From NCBI GenBank assembly GCA_014529385.2, contig CM043965.1, positions 17,747,912-17,811,911 of the forward strand: DNA of 64,000 bases, given 5' to 3'. The number at the start of each line of letters is the position of its first letter. The stretch's first letter is position 1. The notes beneath the pieces are model-generated. The model was not told the origin of the DNA and did not search any database. It saw only the letters and a program-made list of their open reading frames with translations. The stretch comes from Adiantum capillus-veneris (Eukaryota > Streptophyta > Polypodiopsida > Polypodiales > Pteridaceae). Both the position numbers and the translations under genes were made by a program. Below, piece by piece: positions 42,382-53,639 of this stretch.

Positions 42382-43105
42382 TTGGTTTTTTTTTTTTTTT
42401 TTTTAAAGGTGTTTATAACCCAAGTTTTTCGTTATTCTTGGTTATTTTTTGTAACCAAGCCACAAAATATGGCGTGTAATAGCTCAAGACGAGCGTTTTG
42501 GCTAAAGGAACGTGCCGTGCTTTACAGCTCCCTATTCGGCTACGTGAAGCCCTCGAAATCCTAAAAATAGTCTCTATAGTCCTCGAAATCCTAAAAATAG
42601 TTTTTAAATATAAAAAGGTGTATAAACTATATTTTAAAACTGAGGACTGAGGTCTGGGTTTGAGGTTGGGCTTGGGGAACGATCCCCAGCTCGATCCTTC
42701 TTTAAAAAAAAAAAAAAAAAAAAATCGCCGCGGCCGCGCTGCGCACGCGCGTACACACACACTTAACCTACACCTAAATTATCTACTTACAGCTAATAGA
42801 GATATTTCCACACACACTCTAACACTGTTTACATAGTACTACAGTAGCTAACAGATCTACAAAACTAACCTTACAGAACTAACATTGAACCTTACAAAAC
42901 TAACATTCCATAGCTAATACCTTAATTCTAACAATACATTACAAAAAAATTGTAACTCCTTCTTTACAGAAAACAAAAAAGACAGTACAGTGTAACAAAA
43001 ATCTTCTCCACACAACCACACACCTTCCTTCTTCACAAATCCTTGAATTGAAATTGCATCACAAGAAAGCGTAAGGTGCTTAACCGAGCTTAGTGTTGGG
43101 CATTT
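42382..43105 (-). other. Element B leader (5' untranslated), with homopolymer-bounded insert
   Basis: Runs of T (42385-42402) and A (42702-42723) bracket about 300 bp that includes a repeated word CCTCGAAATCCTAAAAATAGT (42556 and 42580 region). Right of the A-run is a GC-rich patch (CGCCGCGGCCGCGC) and AT-rich leader with repeated ACTAACATT-like words. No coding domain is present; a frame at 42413-42760 is a by-product of the A/T runs. Confidence 0.5.
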
Positions 43106-43122
43106 CCCCGGCAGCGGCGCCA
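43106..43122 (-). other. Element B primer-binding site (tRNA-Asp type)
   Basis: The minus strand reads TGGCGCCGCTGCCGGGG, 4 bases after the LTR. Plant tRNA-Asp gives TGGCGCCGTTGCCGGGG, so there is one mismatch. The same variant is used by element D. Confidence 0.88.
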
Positions 43123-43126
43123 AAAA

Positions 43127-43737
43127 TGTGCGCTCCTTGCCGCACTGTCAAAGCAAGGGCCTTGCCTAACACTATGTGCGAGCCACAAATGGCTCCAAGC
43201 ACACAACTAGCTTAACTAGTAAGCTCAAAGAAAGCGATGGTGTGTCACTCACCGCTCTACGCTTGCTTCGTGTAGGATTCCTCGCCGTGAAGAAGAAGGA
43301 GCCGCCGCTTCGCCGCGCTCAACCGCTTCGCTGCCGCCGTGCCGTCGTCGCAATGCTCGATCGCGCACACACTCTCTCTCTCTCTCTCTCTCACACATAC
43401 ACACACACACACAAGGAGGTGAAGAAGAAGAAGATGGAGATGGAGATGGAGCAAGAGCACTCTTCTATTGCACAAATGAGAGAATAAGTGAATTTTAGGT
43501 TTAGTTGGATTTTATATGAGCTCACCCCATTCACACTTGGGCGCCCATGCTTAGCCAACTAATCCCTTAAATGTCCCAGTTAGAGTGCGCCTCTCATCGG
43601 CGATCACTCTTACCTTTTTCCTATTGGACAGACAAGCCCGGTACTGGACTCTACCAAATAAATAATACAATGTCCATCGTAGGTTACAACGTCTGTCTCG
43701 TAGGTGATAGGGTGTCCGTGAGCCGTGAGGGTTAACA
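43127..43737 (-). repeat. Element B 5' LTR (611 bp)
   Basis: Partner of 30135-30743, about 95-96% identical by eye. It carries a TATA box near 43507-43519 and a (CT)n run at 43371-43392 followed by (CA)n. It is flanked on the right by TATAT (43738-43742), the TSD. Confidence 0.95.
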
Positions 43738-44510
43738 TATATCTGCATTAGTAATAGGCTGATCTAAAACATTTTCAGAAACCCCCATAGGCTGTACATT
43801 TGCCTCATTGGAACTTACATTCGTATTTCCACCACTGAAAAGAGGCAAAAAAGTGTCATAAATGTCCTGTGAGCTTACATTATTGTCTCTAGTACATAAC
43901 AGTAAGGGCTGAATAGAATCTTCCACAAACACTACATCCCGAGAAACTAGAATACATTTTGTTTGTGGATGATACAACTTGTAACCTTTGCTTTCAGCAC
44001 TATAACCAACAAAAATACATTTGACAGCCTTATCATCCAATTTTCTGCGCTGCACTTGTGGCACCAAAGCATATGCCAAACAGCCAAAAACACGCATGTG
44101 CTCAATAGAAGGCTTTCTATCATGCCATGCTTCATATGGAGTAATAGACTGCAAAGCTTTCGTAGGACACCTGTTAAGTACATAAGTGGCACACATGATG
44201 GCCTCAAGCCAAAAAGAATGCGGCAAAGCTTGACTTTTGACCATACATCGTGCCATTTCCGTCAGTGACCTGTTTTTCCTCTCAGCAACACCATTTTGCT
44301 GAGGTGTATAAGGCACTGTGCATTGGTGTTTTATCCCACGACTAGCTAGAAATGCATTAAATTCATGAGACATATACTCCCCCCCTCGATCTAAACGGAG
44401 GGTGCCCATAGTACATTTCGAGACATTTTCAGCCATAGCCAGAAATTGTTTGAAGCACATAAAAACTTCGGACTTCGCTTGCCACGTGCTTTCCGGCAAT
44501 TCTATCTCGG
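43738..44510 (-). pseudogene. Copia A integrase (5' part of element A, truncated)
   Basis: Minus-strand translation: KSEVFMCFKQFLAMAENV, LRLDRGGEYMSHEFNAFL (catalytic Asp), YTPQQNGVAERKNRSLTEM (catalytic Glu), FWLEAIMCATYVLNRCPTK, TPYEAWHDRKPSIEHMRVFG and KCIFVGYSAESKGYKLY, the classic copia integrase-to-RT region. Upstream of about residue KSEVF the copia match ends, so the N-terminal integrase, protease, gag and 5' LTR are deleted. The right end is a breakpoint against B'. Element B is inserted at its left end. Confidence 0.9.
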
Positions 44511-44734
44511 TTTCAATTTTTAATCTACCTAGCCTAGAGCCTGCGTAGGAATGTTTGAAATTTGAAGGGTATTTTGGGAATTCCCACAAATTAGAGGGTA
44601 AGTTTTACTATAATCTTGTCTTTTTGGTTGCAAGCCTCTGCACCCAATCAATGGCCATGCACCTACAGGACCCACAAGTCGGCCCATTACTAAAAATAAT
44701 ACAAATAAGAAGTTTTTCATCACGGGTTAACATG

Positions 44735-46320
44735 TCCCGATTCTTGATGTACATATTTTCCTTGGAGTTTATGAGTTGCAAATTGGAGCAGGTAATGAGG
44801 ATAGTAGTAATAGACATCTTGATGTTAGTAGCGGCACATGGGCATGCTCCCAATCAAGATGTTTAGGGAACAAAAATGTTCACTTCCTCTGCTATATCAC
44901 AACTCCCAAGATTTACTTGAACATTGTAAAACTACAAGAAAGTAACATAGTAACTCCATTCCTAGAGAAGCAGCTAATAAAAAATTATATGCAGTGAGTA
45001 AGCATAAGGAGTAATCAATGCAAAAATTAAACAAATGTGTTTGAACATTATACATTAAAGCACAATATAATTAAACTCATTGGTACTGTAGAGGTCAACA
45101 AATCAAGGACTCTAGTTGCACTAGTTTTAATGTTAGTAGAACAATAAAAGTCAATTAATAATCCCATAGTCAATCCTCATAATTATTCATAGTCAATTTA
45201 GAGTTGTTTAATCGCAAGAGCATATTGTTTCATATCCCACAAATAATTAGAGGCTATACCTAGCTAAAGATGCTCAAGTTGAGATATTATAAAGGCAATC
45301 ACACATGACATCATTGTTTGAATAATGTCCTTTGGCTGACCCCCAAAGTGTCTTGGCTATATTCATTGTTGCCACGTAGAGCCTTAATTCACTTTTGGGC
45401 TCTTTTTATCATTCTTTTTTTCTCGAGTAAATTTGATGCTTTTTGATCTACAACTGTGTATCTTTGGGGGGTTATCTTCACATTGTTACCCTCCCCAAGC
45501 TCATCACAATAGTAAAACTTTCTTTTTAATACTTAACCTAAAGGGCAAGAGGGATTAAGCCCACTAGGAAGCACTAATACACTACATGTAACACTTCATA
45601 ATATCATATTAAGAGCCTAAAGTAACCACCAAGAATTAGAAAAGCATCTTTCTACAATATTAAAAGATATCTAACGCTCTACCTTGGTTTAAACTAACTC
45701 AATCAAAATTCTTGATCAATAAGCCTAAACAAGAGGCTCAAGGGGGTGAATACATGTCAAACCAATATATCACATGAGTTCAAGGACTATCTATAAAACC
45801 CCTAAGCTATAAAATTTTCACCAATAAAATGGATCCTTTTTCTATTCAATCTGTAAATCTTTTCAAGATCATTTTTTCAACACCCTTTTGTATATGAAAA
45901 TGTGAGAAAATGTAGGATAAAATAATCCCTACATTTGAATACACGTGATAGGCATTTTCATTGTAATGACCCCCCCCCCCCCCCGCCCCCCACCTTGCCG
46001 TGCAGAGCTATGAGCTAAAATTAGAATACTAGTTGAGTATGTTAGATACTTTGTTCCCATTACAAGCATGAATGCTAGAAAAAACAACAAAGCAACAATA
46101 ATGGAGAAGAAACACCTCTTTTGTGCTGGCAACAATTTCTTGATGCGTTCTTGTGCAGATGTGAAAAGGACCTCACGATGCTAAAAAGTCAAGCTATTGC
46201 AACGTCTTCCTAAACACAGTAGCAAGAAATACCATACACCTCCAACTGGCACATCAATGAGAGAAGGCACCAACCATTATTTAACTAAATTAAAACTAAA
46301 TATAGAATCCTAACCAATCT
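44735..46320 (-). other. B' 3' non-coding region
   Basis: Aligns with the B region 30744-32092, for example a block reading CTCCCCA-GCTCATCACA near 45495-45510. It retains the inverted pair GACCCCCAAAG (45338-45348) and CTTTGGGGGGTT (45462-45473). No gene is seen. Confidence 0.65.
45970..45991. repeat. poly(C) tract with one G
   Basis: Fifteen C, one G, then six C. The complementary strand is an almost pure G run. It is absent from the matching place in B, so it is a local expansion in B'. Confidence 0.95.
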
Positions 46321-46329
46321 ATTTGCACC

Positions 46330-46725
46330 ACATTGTGGGATCAAGGTAAGAGGATATTGTATATATTGGCTGGCAATCCTAAGGATAAGCCTCTATCCGG
46401 ATCATCAAGATAAATAAAGTCATCTTCAATGAGATCATAGGATTCCTCAGTGTCATCTATGATAATTCTTCATCTTCTTGTGCATAGTATGTTAATCAAT
46501 AATGTTATCATGCATGGATAGGAATTTTGTGTGTAGGGGTAAGCATGCACCAATGGGCAGTCCATTATATTTTATTATCATTCTCCTCACATGCTAGATT
46601 GATAGCAATATCCCACTTGTGAATAGAAGAGGAAAAGACACTCTGCACACTTGAGAAAAGTCAAGAGGATATCTCTTACCAAGTGTAGACGTAGATGACT
46701 CTATTGAACTAGCCATATTTGTGAG
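46330..46725 (-). pseudogene. B' ORF3 relic
   Basis: The start (MAS-SIES-ST type, minus of 46700-46715) and the acidic tail (YLDD, minus of 46400-46430) match ORF3 of element B. The middle is broken by indels. Its survival as a recognisable block shows that ORF3 is an ancestral part of this family, not a one-off acquisition. Confidence 0.6.
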
Positions 46726-46872
46726 CACAAATAGATTTGATTAGGTTCCTAGGGTTATTTAGTGTACATGATGTGACATTGTGAGTCTTGCAGATTTGTG
46801 ATATCTCACTTTTGTTGCTAGATGGCTCTCACTCTTTTACTTCTTCTTCTTTTGTTCTTTTGCTAGTTTAAG

Positions 46873-46883
46873 AGAGAGAGAGA

Positions 46884-46917
<34 letters not shown>

Positions 46918-46920
46918 ATA
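46873..46920. repeat. compound microsatellite (AG)n(TG)n(TATG)n
   Basis: AGAGAGAGAGAG, then TGTGTGTGTG, then TATG repeated about four times. Located between the ORF3 and linker relics of B'. Confidence 0.95.
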
Positions 46921-47029
46921 AATACATTCTATGAGATTTGTAGGTAAAAGGATAGGAAAGGAAGGCTAAGAGGGAATTCACGGAAAGATACACGCTAAGT
47001 TGCATTATCTCCAAAATTCATCAACCTTT

Positions 47030-48250
47030 GAAACTTGTTATCCTACTTAGTTGAATCGAAGGGTACTTTAGCCACTTGTGTTCCACCAACTTAGATGTCT
47101 CATCAAGTTGCAAGGGTGGTAAGGTACTCTCCTATACAAACTTGAAGTGTTTCATCAGGCAATAGGTTTAAAACGGGAGGCTTAGATGCTTTGGTATCTT
47201 TGTGGAGATTGATGGTGGTAGGTGGACATTGTGTGAAAGCTTCTACATCCATCATTGAAGGACATAAGGAGCTAGAAGCTACATGCTACTCCCCCCTCCC
47301 TAAGATAGGTGGAATAAATTGATTTTCCTTTTCTTCCCACGACCCTCAATTGGCTTTGAAGTTAGAGGATTTGACAAACATGCTTTTGTAGGCGATAGAA
47401 AATAGTTTATCTTTAGGTACAATTCTCATCGTAGTGGCCTTGGGTTTCTAACTATTCAGAAACCCAACGTGACATAACCTTACATTTCTTAAGCTAGGTT
47501 GGCGCATTCCTATGAGGCTTCTTTTTTGAATGAGATTGAAGAGTAGGAGGGGCTATTAAAAAAATGTTTGGGACCCATTGATATGTACCCTTTGTCAAAT
47601 TAAGTTGAGTCTTGGGTGCAACATTATCTGCCTTATCCATGGAAGTTGAAACTTTAGAGGGTTGTGCCACTAACAAGGATTATCTAACTTATCAGATCTA
47701 TGATGTTTCCTTGTCATGTGTTCCATCAGGAGGTGACAGCTTAGGGGCCATTCCTTGAGTGATAGGGCTAAGAGTTGGTTTTTCATTGAGATATTCCTGG
47801 TCCCCCAATTGATAGTATATTTAGTTTTATGTATCCACTTGTGCCCTAGGTTTATGTTACCCTCCATAGTGTTAAAATGCATGACCCAAAAGTTTTAAAC
47901 CATTTTCCCATTGTCATAGACAACATGAGTGTACAGGATTCCAAAGACAATGGTTTTCTTCTAATTGATACCCTTGCCTTGGATGGTACTCTTGGATACG
48001 AGTGATTTTACTAGTTGACACCACACTTCATAGGATAGCAAATTATGTTGAGCTCATGTGTCTAAAAATGCATTATAGTACTTTTGCATGGCAACTATTT
48101 AACTCAATTGGGTATTGTAGAGGGGTCAGAGTCTATATAATTGTCATCTATTTCAACAAAGAATGCATGTGTACCTCTAGGATTTTAGCCTCTTGTTGGT
48201 GCCAAATACGGTGTTTTCATTCTCGAGCCTCAATTTAGGCTTGTATATCT
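47030..48250 (-). pseudogene. B' AP2 and WVPK linker relic
   Basis: 47676-47494 encodes GTYQWVPNIFL and SHSKKKPH, the same linker as B (STYQWVPKALL). 47882-47670 encodes MEGNINLGHKWIHKTKYTINW, the match of B's MEGNVNLGCTWMLATKCTIDW. At 48051-48062 the DTGA motif has become D-T-stop-A. The order is the same as in B, so AP2 behind integrase predates the split of B and B'. Confidence 0.7.
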
Positions 48251-48344
48251 TTCATCTCTATGCGTGCCTTGGTGGCTACCTTCTTTTGATAGATGGCACC
48301 TTAGTATATTTTGAATTTAGTCCCGTCAAGAATCCAATAGTTTC

Positions 48345-48650
48345 AACTTTGTCTAGAGTCTCCACACAAATGGTACCTTGTGGGGTAATCTCAAATACCA
48401 TATATGGGTTTTTTTTCAACATATTTCTTCTTTTCATTATGCACTCTATACATACGGACCTTATTTCAAATGTTTCTTTTTCTTGTGCACTCTATACCTT
48501 GTGGGGTAGTCCCGCATAATCTATATGGTTCTTTTTCAACGTATTTCAAACTTTTCTTTTTGTTATGCACTCTATACCTTGTAGGGTAATCTCACATACT
48601 CTATATGGTCCCTTTTCAATGTTTTTTTTAATTTTTTGTTATGCACTCTA
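48345..48650. repeat. Triplicated integrase-end segment in B'
   Basis: TACCTTGTGGGGTA starts at 48374, 48495 and 48575 (the last with AGGG). Each is followed by CTCA/CCGCA-TA-CTATATGG, TTTTTCAACGTATTTC and TTATGCACTCTATA. In B the corresponding single copy is at about 34245-34335 (integrase GPY-like module). Confidence 0.85.
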
Positions 48651-49010
48651 TATATAAGCACTTTATCACCAACTTTGATGTCCTCGCTCTTTAAATTGTG
48701 GTCAATCCACTTCTTTCTCCTATCCTTCTCCACAAGGCCACTCTACATAGCCAATTGCCTCTCTTATTCTAGCCTTTCAAGGATACATAAATTCTTGACT
48801 AATGGGTTATCATTCCAACCTTCTTGTTGAGAAGCTACTTGAAGATTAGGAATGACAAACTCTCATGGCATAATTGCTTCCTGGCTATATACCATTTTGA
48901 AAATTGTATAATTCATAGCCACTTTGTAGCAGTATGATAATTCCATAGAGCTTATGTTAGCTTTAAATCCCAATATGTATGATGAACCTCTATCATTTTA
49001 GTCAAAATGG
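48600..49010 (-). pseudogene. B' integrase C-terminal relic
   Basis: DNA-level match to B 34310-34720 (for example CTTTATCACCAACTTTGATGTC and CTTCTTTCTCCTATCCTTCTC). The frame is destroyed by stops and indels. The match fades near 49010. Confidence 0.7.
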
Positions 49011-50260
49011 GTATATGCATGAATAGGTGGACTTACTACCCATGTCCAAGTCGCGACTAGCAAGGAGGTAGCTACCTCCCAAATTTAAAGCTAGAGGAAA
49101 ACATTTGTGTGAACTCAATAATAGAATTCACAAAAACAGAGGGGTTTCCACCACAATCCAAGGTGTTCCTCGCTCCTAGTATTTATCTGCACATAGATAA
49201 CAAGGGATTCCAAAAACATTAATTCCACACATACTAATTTTTCTTGCAAAAACCCTAATTTTCCAAAGTTGTTGGACATAAGATCTGTTCATGTTTAATT
49301 TGTAGAGCTTGTTGAGAGGATCAATGTTGCCTTCTGCCGCATATCCAAGTTCTCAACCGCTCAAAAGATTTTTGAAGGTCATCTGGGATACTTCCTTGCC
49401 CAAAATTTGCACTATTTTTCATTGTCACAAATTGCTAACATGTCAAGCCACTGCCGAGCGAAGCCAACCTGCAAATCTTAGCCAAGGAGCCTAAATACTA
49501 AAAAGAAGCTGCAGAAAAAGTAGAAGCTCCACCCACTTTTGGGACCCGTTCGATGGGGCCCAGAGGACCTGAAGGCATTAAAGTAATGCAGGACCACATG
49601 CATACACTCACCTGCGTAAAGGTTGATGACATGGAAAATATGTACGCATCTTGGATTTCATGCTAACATGCTGACGTGGTAGTTGTACGGATTTTCACAA
49701 TTTTTGCTGATAGTGCTATGTGGCAGTTTTATGGATTTCCACAAAAAAGGTGCCAAGGGTAGAGAGAGATGCACAAGAGAAAATCATCGTGCTACATGAG
49801 ACAAGGGAGAAGGTAAGATTTTGATTTAAGTTGTGATCACCTGCACTCACTACACCCACATTGTTGTCAATGAACAAAATTCAGCCCCCTCTCAGTTTTT
49901 GGGTGCCTCCTCTTGGGATAAGCCTTCTCAATGTGTGTGTTAGCCTGCAAGCAGCATTGCTACTGCCATGTGTCCACTTTAATCCTTTTGGTTTAGTTTC
50001 CTAGCACCCACCAACTCAAGGTCCTACCAAAGGGCCTAACGACTCAACTTCTTCACTAGTTGGATTCCAGTGCAGATCAACCCAACCATCTTGTGCCTGC
50101 CTGACCTTGACTCTTGCGGGTGAAACTCTCGGCCAATGTCTGTTTAACATTAGCCATGCAATGTCCTAACATTTGTGATTTCAAAAACAGGGTCCCAAAA
50201 ATTAAACAAAAATCAAGGGAAGGAAACAAATAAAGTTAGTAGTTGTCAAGTCTCGTGACA
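49011..50260. other. Unassigned DNA with an LTR fragment, no gene seen
   Basis: No coding domain on either strand. About 49640-49745 resembles part of the LTR family found three more times to the right (GCTGACGTGGTAGTTGTACGG, then ATGTGGCAGTTTTATGG). The rest is unassigned. Confidence 0.4.
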
Positions 50261-50745
50261 CTTGAACTCTAGGCTGAATTTTGTAAAATACATTGAAGTA
50301 TTGATGTGGAAAATCGTACAGATTCTGACATGGCAAGGCTATACGGAATCTCCACATTTTGCCTTGGCTGTACCATGTGGTAGGCTATACGGATTTTTGC
50401 AATTTTCCCTAGCAGCCTTTTGTAGCTCCTAGTGCTAGCTTTTGAAAGCAATGCTTTTAAGGGAAGTGCTTTTGGACCGCTACTTTTGGGCATCCCTTGT
50501 AATTTTATAATGACCCTTGGGCCTCTCCATTTGTCAAGCTTCTAGATGCAGAGTCTCAGAGTAGAGGACCCACGGGAGTTGTACTATTGCGAATCGATAA
50601 TAAACAGGCTAATGGGTTCGGGCGCAGAACTTTGTTGTGCCCATGTCGACTCTCTCTCTCTCTCTCTTGTCAAGTTCAATGATTTTGCAGTTTCTATTTG
50701 TGCGTTGCTGTTGATTTCTCGCTTGGAGTGTCCAAGCTTGTAACA
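50260..50745 (+). repeat. LTR copy 1 of a gypsy-like family
   Basis: Shares with copies 2 and 3 the words TGGTAGGCTATACGGAT, GAGTCTCAGAGTAGAGGACCC, CAAGTTCAATGATTTTGCA and the end TTGGAGTGTCCAAGCTTG followed by TAACA. It contains a TATA-like TTTATAATG at about 50504. It has a short CT run and no PBS after it, so it is a solo or truncated LTR. Confidence 0.65.
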
Positions 50746-51299
<554 letters not shown>

Positions 51300-51300
<1 letters not shown>

Positions 51301-51490
51301 CGGAGATATGGCCAGTTTATTACCCTAAAACTCAATGTGTACACTCACAGGTCAACCCCATGACTTGTGGACATTAGGTCCTGAAACCCTTTTATAAACA
51401 ATCCTTCTCTCTGGATGTCTTTTAGATTCTGCTCGCACTCAACCTTCTGGCATTGCCTGCAGCTAGGCACCCTTCCCCCCTTTGTGCAAC
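51300..51490 (+). repeat. Dispersed promoter-bearing repeat, copy 1
   Basis: TTTATTACCCTAAAACTCAATGTGTA, a TATA box TTTTATAAACAATC (51390-51403), then AGATTCTGCTCGCACTCAACC. It matches 52055-52255 in the same order. It looks like the U3/R part of an LTR from another family. Confidence 0.7.
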
Positions 51491-52054
51491 AACATTTTTG
51501 CAGCCCTAACGAAGCCATTGTAGCATCACTTTTGCGTCCCAAATTTCCATTAGCTCAAGCACCCTTCTTGTCTCATCAAGGAAAATTAAAGGCTATGTTG
51601 CTTCATCCATTGTCCATCTTGAGCCATGTGATTGGCGAGCCCTAACCATCGTATTTGATGCGTTCTCTAAATGCGCATGCCATTCTTTGTTTAGCCCTTG
51701 AATTCCTTTACATGGAGTGTGCAAATCAGCACCATATCTTCCTCTTCATGTCTCATTAGGGCATCAAATCAGCCTCAGAGGTGCTACATCTAGAAGAGCA
51801 GCCATGATGGTAATCTCATTTGACTCGATTGAGTCTTGCATTGAGGTACATCATTTGAAGCAAATACTAATTGAGTCTTACCATGGGAACACAAAGAAGC
51901 TCTAGGTTGCACCATGTGGACATTTTGAACCTACTACCGGAGCCAACAATGTCTATAAGCCCAAGAATTCAATTTGTCTACTTGTGAGCCTGCCTGTTGC
52001 CTAAGATACAAGCAACACATTCATCTAGGTCCTAGGTCAAGCACATCCCTAGAT
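51491..52054. other. Unassigned DNA, no gene seen
   Basis: Sequence between the two promoter-bearing repeats. No domain is recognised in the short frames. Confidence 0.35.
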
Positions 52055-52255
52055 TAGGAGATAGGGACAATTTATTACCCTAAAACTCAATGTGTATAGC
52101 CAGAGGACAACTCATGACGTTCGGACGAGTCGGTCCCAAAACCCCTATATAAACAATGTTCTATCTTAATATCCTCTAGATTTTGCTAGCACTCAACCTC
52201 GACTATACATAGAGATTTTTGCATCTAGAACCCTCCCCCACTTTGGCATTTTTGG
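52055..52255 (+). repeat. Dispersed promoter-bearing repeat, copy 2
   Basis: Second copy of the 51300-51490 unit: TTTATTACCCTAAAACTCAA, TATA box CTATATAAACAATG (52145-52158), then AGATTTTGCTAGCACTCAACC. About 750 bp from copy 1, same orientation. Confidence 0.7.
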
Positions 52256-52469
52256 CACAGGTTTTATTGTCACTAAGTAATGATGCGGCGTGCCCTGCTG
52301 GAAGGAAAATGGTCAAGAGGACAAGGAGTAATTGAACCTAGAAGAACTTGAAGACTTTTGGGCATGAGGCCTAGAATAAGAGGTTATGATTTAAAAACCT
52401 AACCCAACAAGTTGAACAACTTAAGGAACACTAGATGACGGACCTAAAACCCTAAAAGTCAAAATCTTT

Positions 52470-52938
52470 ACCTTTGGAAGTGATTTTTGGTAATTGCACT
52501 GAAATGCAGTACGGATTTTGGTAAACTGCATTGTTGATGTAGACGTGGTAGGCTGTATGGATTTGTTGGTTGCTGGGCAATTTTATGTGATGCTTTTGGT
52601 ACAGATGCTTTTGGGGGTGCAGTGCTTTTAGACTGAATGCTTTGAGACTCTGATTTTGGCATTGCTTGAAAGTTTATAAGTGCCTAGAGTGCCACTCAAG
52701 AGAGAGAATCTGGACGCAAATGTCTCAAAAAGAGTTGGACTATCGAGAGCTGTACTTTGCAAGCATAACAATAAAGAAATACCGGAAGGGGCGCCAGTCT
52801 TTGAGCCCAGTGAGTCTTGACTTGAAACTTCAACGTGCCGTGTTGACTCCGCCCTGTCTCGTCAAGTTCAGTGATTTTGCACTTTCTATTCATGTGTTGC
52901 TATTGATTTTTCGCTTGGAGTGTCCAAGCTTGTAAAAA
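52470..52938 (+). repeat. LTR copy 2 of the same gypsy-like family
   Basis: Shares GTGGTAGGCTGTATGGAT, TTGAGACTCTGATTTTGG, the GTCAAGTTCAGTGATTTTGCA segment and the end TTGGAGTGTCCAAGCTTG. It is followed at 52939 by TGTTATCATAGT, a decayed form of the tRNA-iMet PBS, so it is a 5' LTR. Confidence 0.7.
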
Positions 52939-53242
52939 TGTTATCATAGTCCAAAAATATTCTTCTTCTACTAAGGATCCGATCCTCTCGTTAACAAAAC
53001 TGGGTTCTAGGAGGATCTAGGAAAATTTCCGACAGGGAATTTTGCTAGAGCCCAGTATAAACATCAATTGCAGGTTGGAAAGTATATAAGAAGATTGATT
53101 AATTACACCAAACACCTAAAATATGTGAAGCATCTGAAAAATTACCCGATGACGACATTCATTTGAGATGGTGAGAGGCTCTCGATTCTACTCAAGTCGG
53201 GAAGGAAGTTAAAAGAAAAGCCAAGTGCAAAAAAAGTGAAAA

Positions 53243-53531
53243 ATGTACTCGCAGAAAGAGTTAGACAGATCTCTTGAAAAGAAGGTGAACCAGTTAATGA
53301 AAGGCTTGAAGTACTGTCGGAAGAAGAGAAAATTAGTAGATTTTTCCAATTATTTGGACCAGGAATCGACTTTGGAGGTGGCAAGGAGACCTAAGAAGCA
53401 TGTTCATTTCGAGGATGACCCAGAGTTTTCTTTATCTTCAAAGAATTTCAACAATTTTTCATCCTCTAGTTGCAATACAGATGAGAAAAGGCGAAAGTTG
53501 TCACAAAATTATGACATGGCAACACTACCCG

Positions 53532-53533
<2 letters not shown>
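53243..53533 (+). CDS. Short unknown ORF between LTR copies 2 and 3
   Basis: Open until it runs into the (AC)n tract. The product is hydrophilic: KELDRSLEKKVNQLMKGLKY (helical), basic CRKKRKL, RRPKKHVHFEDDPEF, then Ser/Asn-rich. It may be the N-terminal part of a gag whose remainder was deleted when LTR copies 2 and 3 came together. No conserved fold is visible. Confidence 0.3.

Positions 53534-53609
<76 letters not shown>
53533..53609. repeat. (AC)n microsatellite
   Basis: About 38 uninterrupted AC dinucleotides. Frames reading it as Thr-His or Val-Cys repeats are artefacts. Confidence 0.98.
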
Positions 53610-53611
<2 letters not shown>

Positions 53612-53639
53612 TAAAGCAGATGATATGGAAGGATAGTAA

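Larger units (their letters stand above)
30135..43737 (-). mobile_element. Element B: complete OTA-type Ty3/gypsy, 13.6 kb, minus strand
   Basis: LTRs at 43127-43737 (5') and 30135-30743 (3'), a tRNA-Asp PBS at 43106-43122, a polypurine tract at 30744-30756 and TSD TATAT. Coding order in its own direction: gag N-terminus, gag, three zinc knuckles, protease 1, spacer, RT, RNase H, integrase, second protease with WVPK linker, a small ORF, ORF3, then about 1.35 kb of conserved non-coding DNA. The LTRs differ by roughly 25-30 positions over about 610 bp by eye, so it is not recent. Pol contains stops and shifts. Confidence 0.93.
44510..49010 (-). mobile_element. B': decayed relative of element B, minus strand
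   Basis: From left: part of an LTR ending ...GTTAACA at about 44731 (minus TGTTAACCCG, like B), a polypurine-like stretch, 1.6 kb non-coding DNA similar to B 30744-32092, an ORF3 relic, a WVPK linker/AP2 relic, a triplicated integrase-end segment, and integrase C-terminal DNA to about 49010. The rest of the element (RT, gag, 5' LTR) is absent. Many stops and indels; older than B. Confidence 0.75.

Noticed and set aside
43106-43122. tRNA-like sequence as a tRNA gene
   Set aside because: Only the 3'-end complement is present, directly beside an LTR; it is a primer-binding site. The same applies at 250, 10812, 11362, 54133 and 56625.
45970-45991. Poly(C) tract as a functional G-quadruplex
   Set aside because: A single homopolymer run without spaced G-runs, absent from the matching site in B; more likely slippage.
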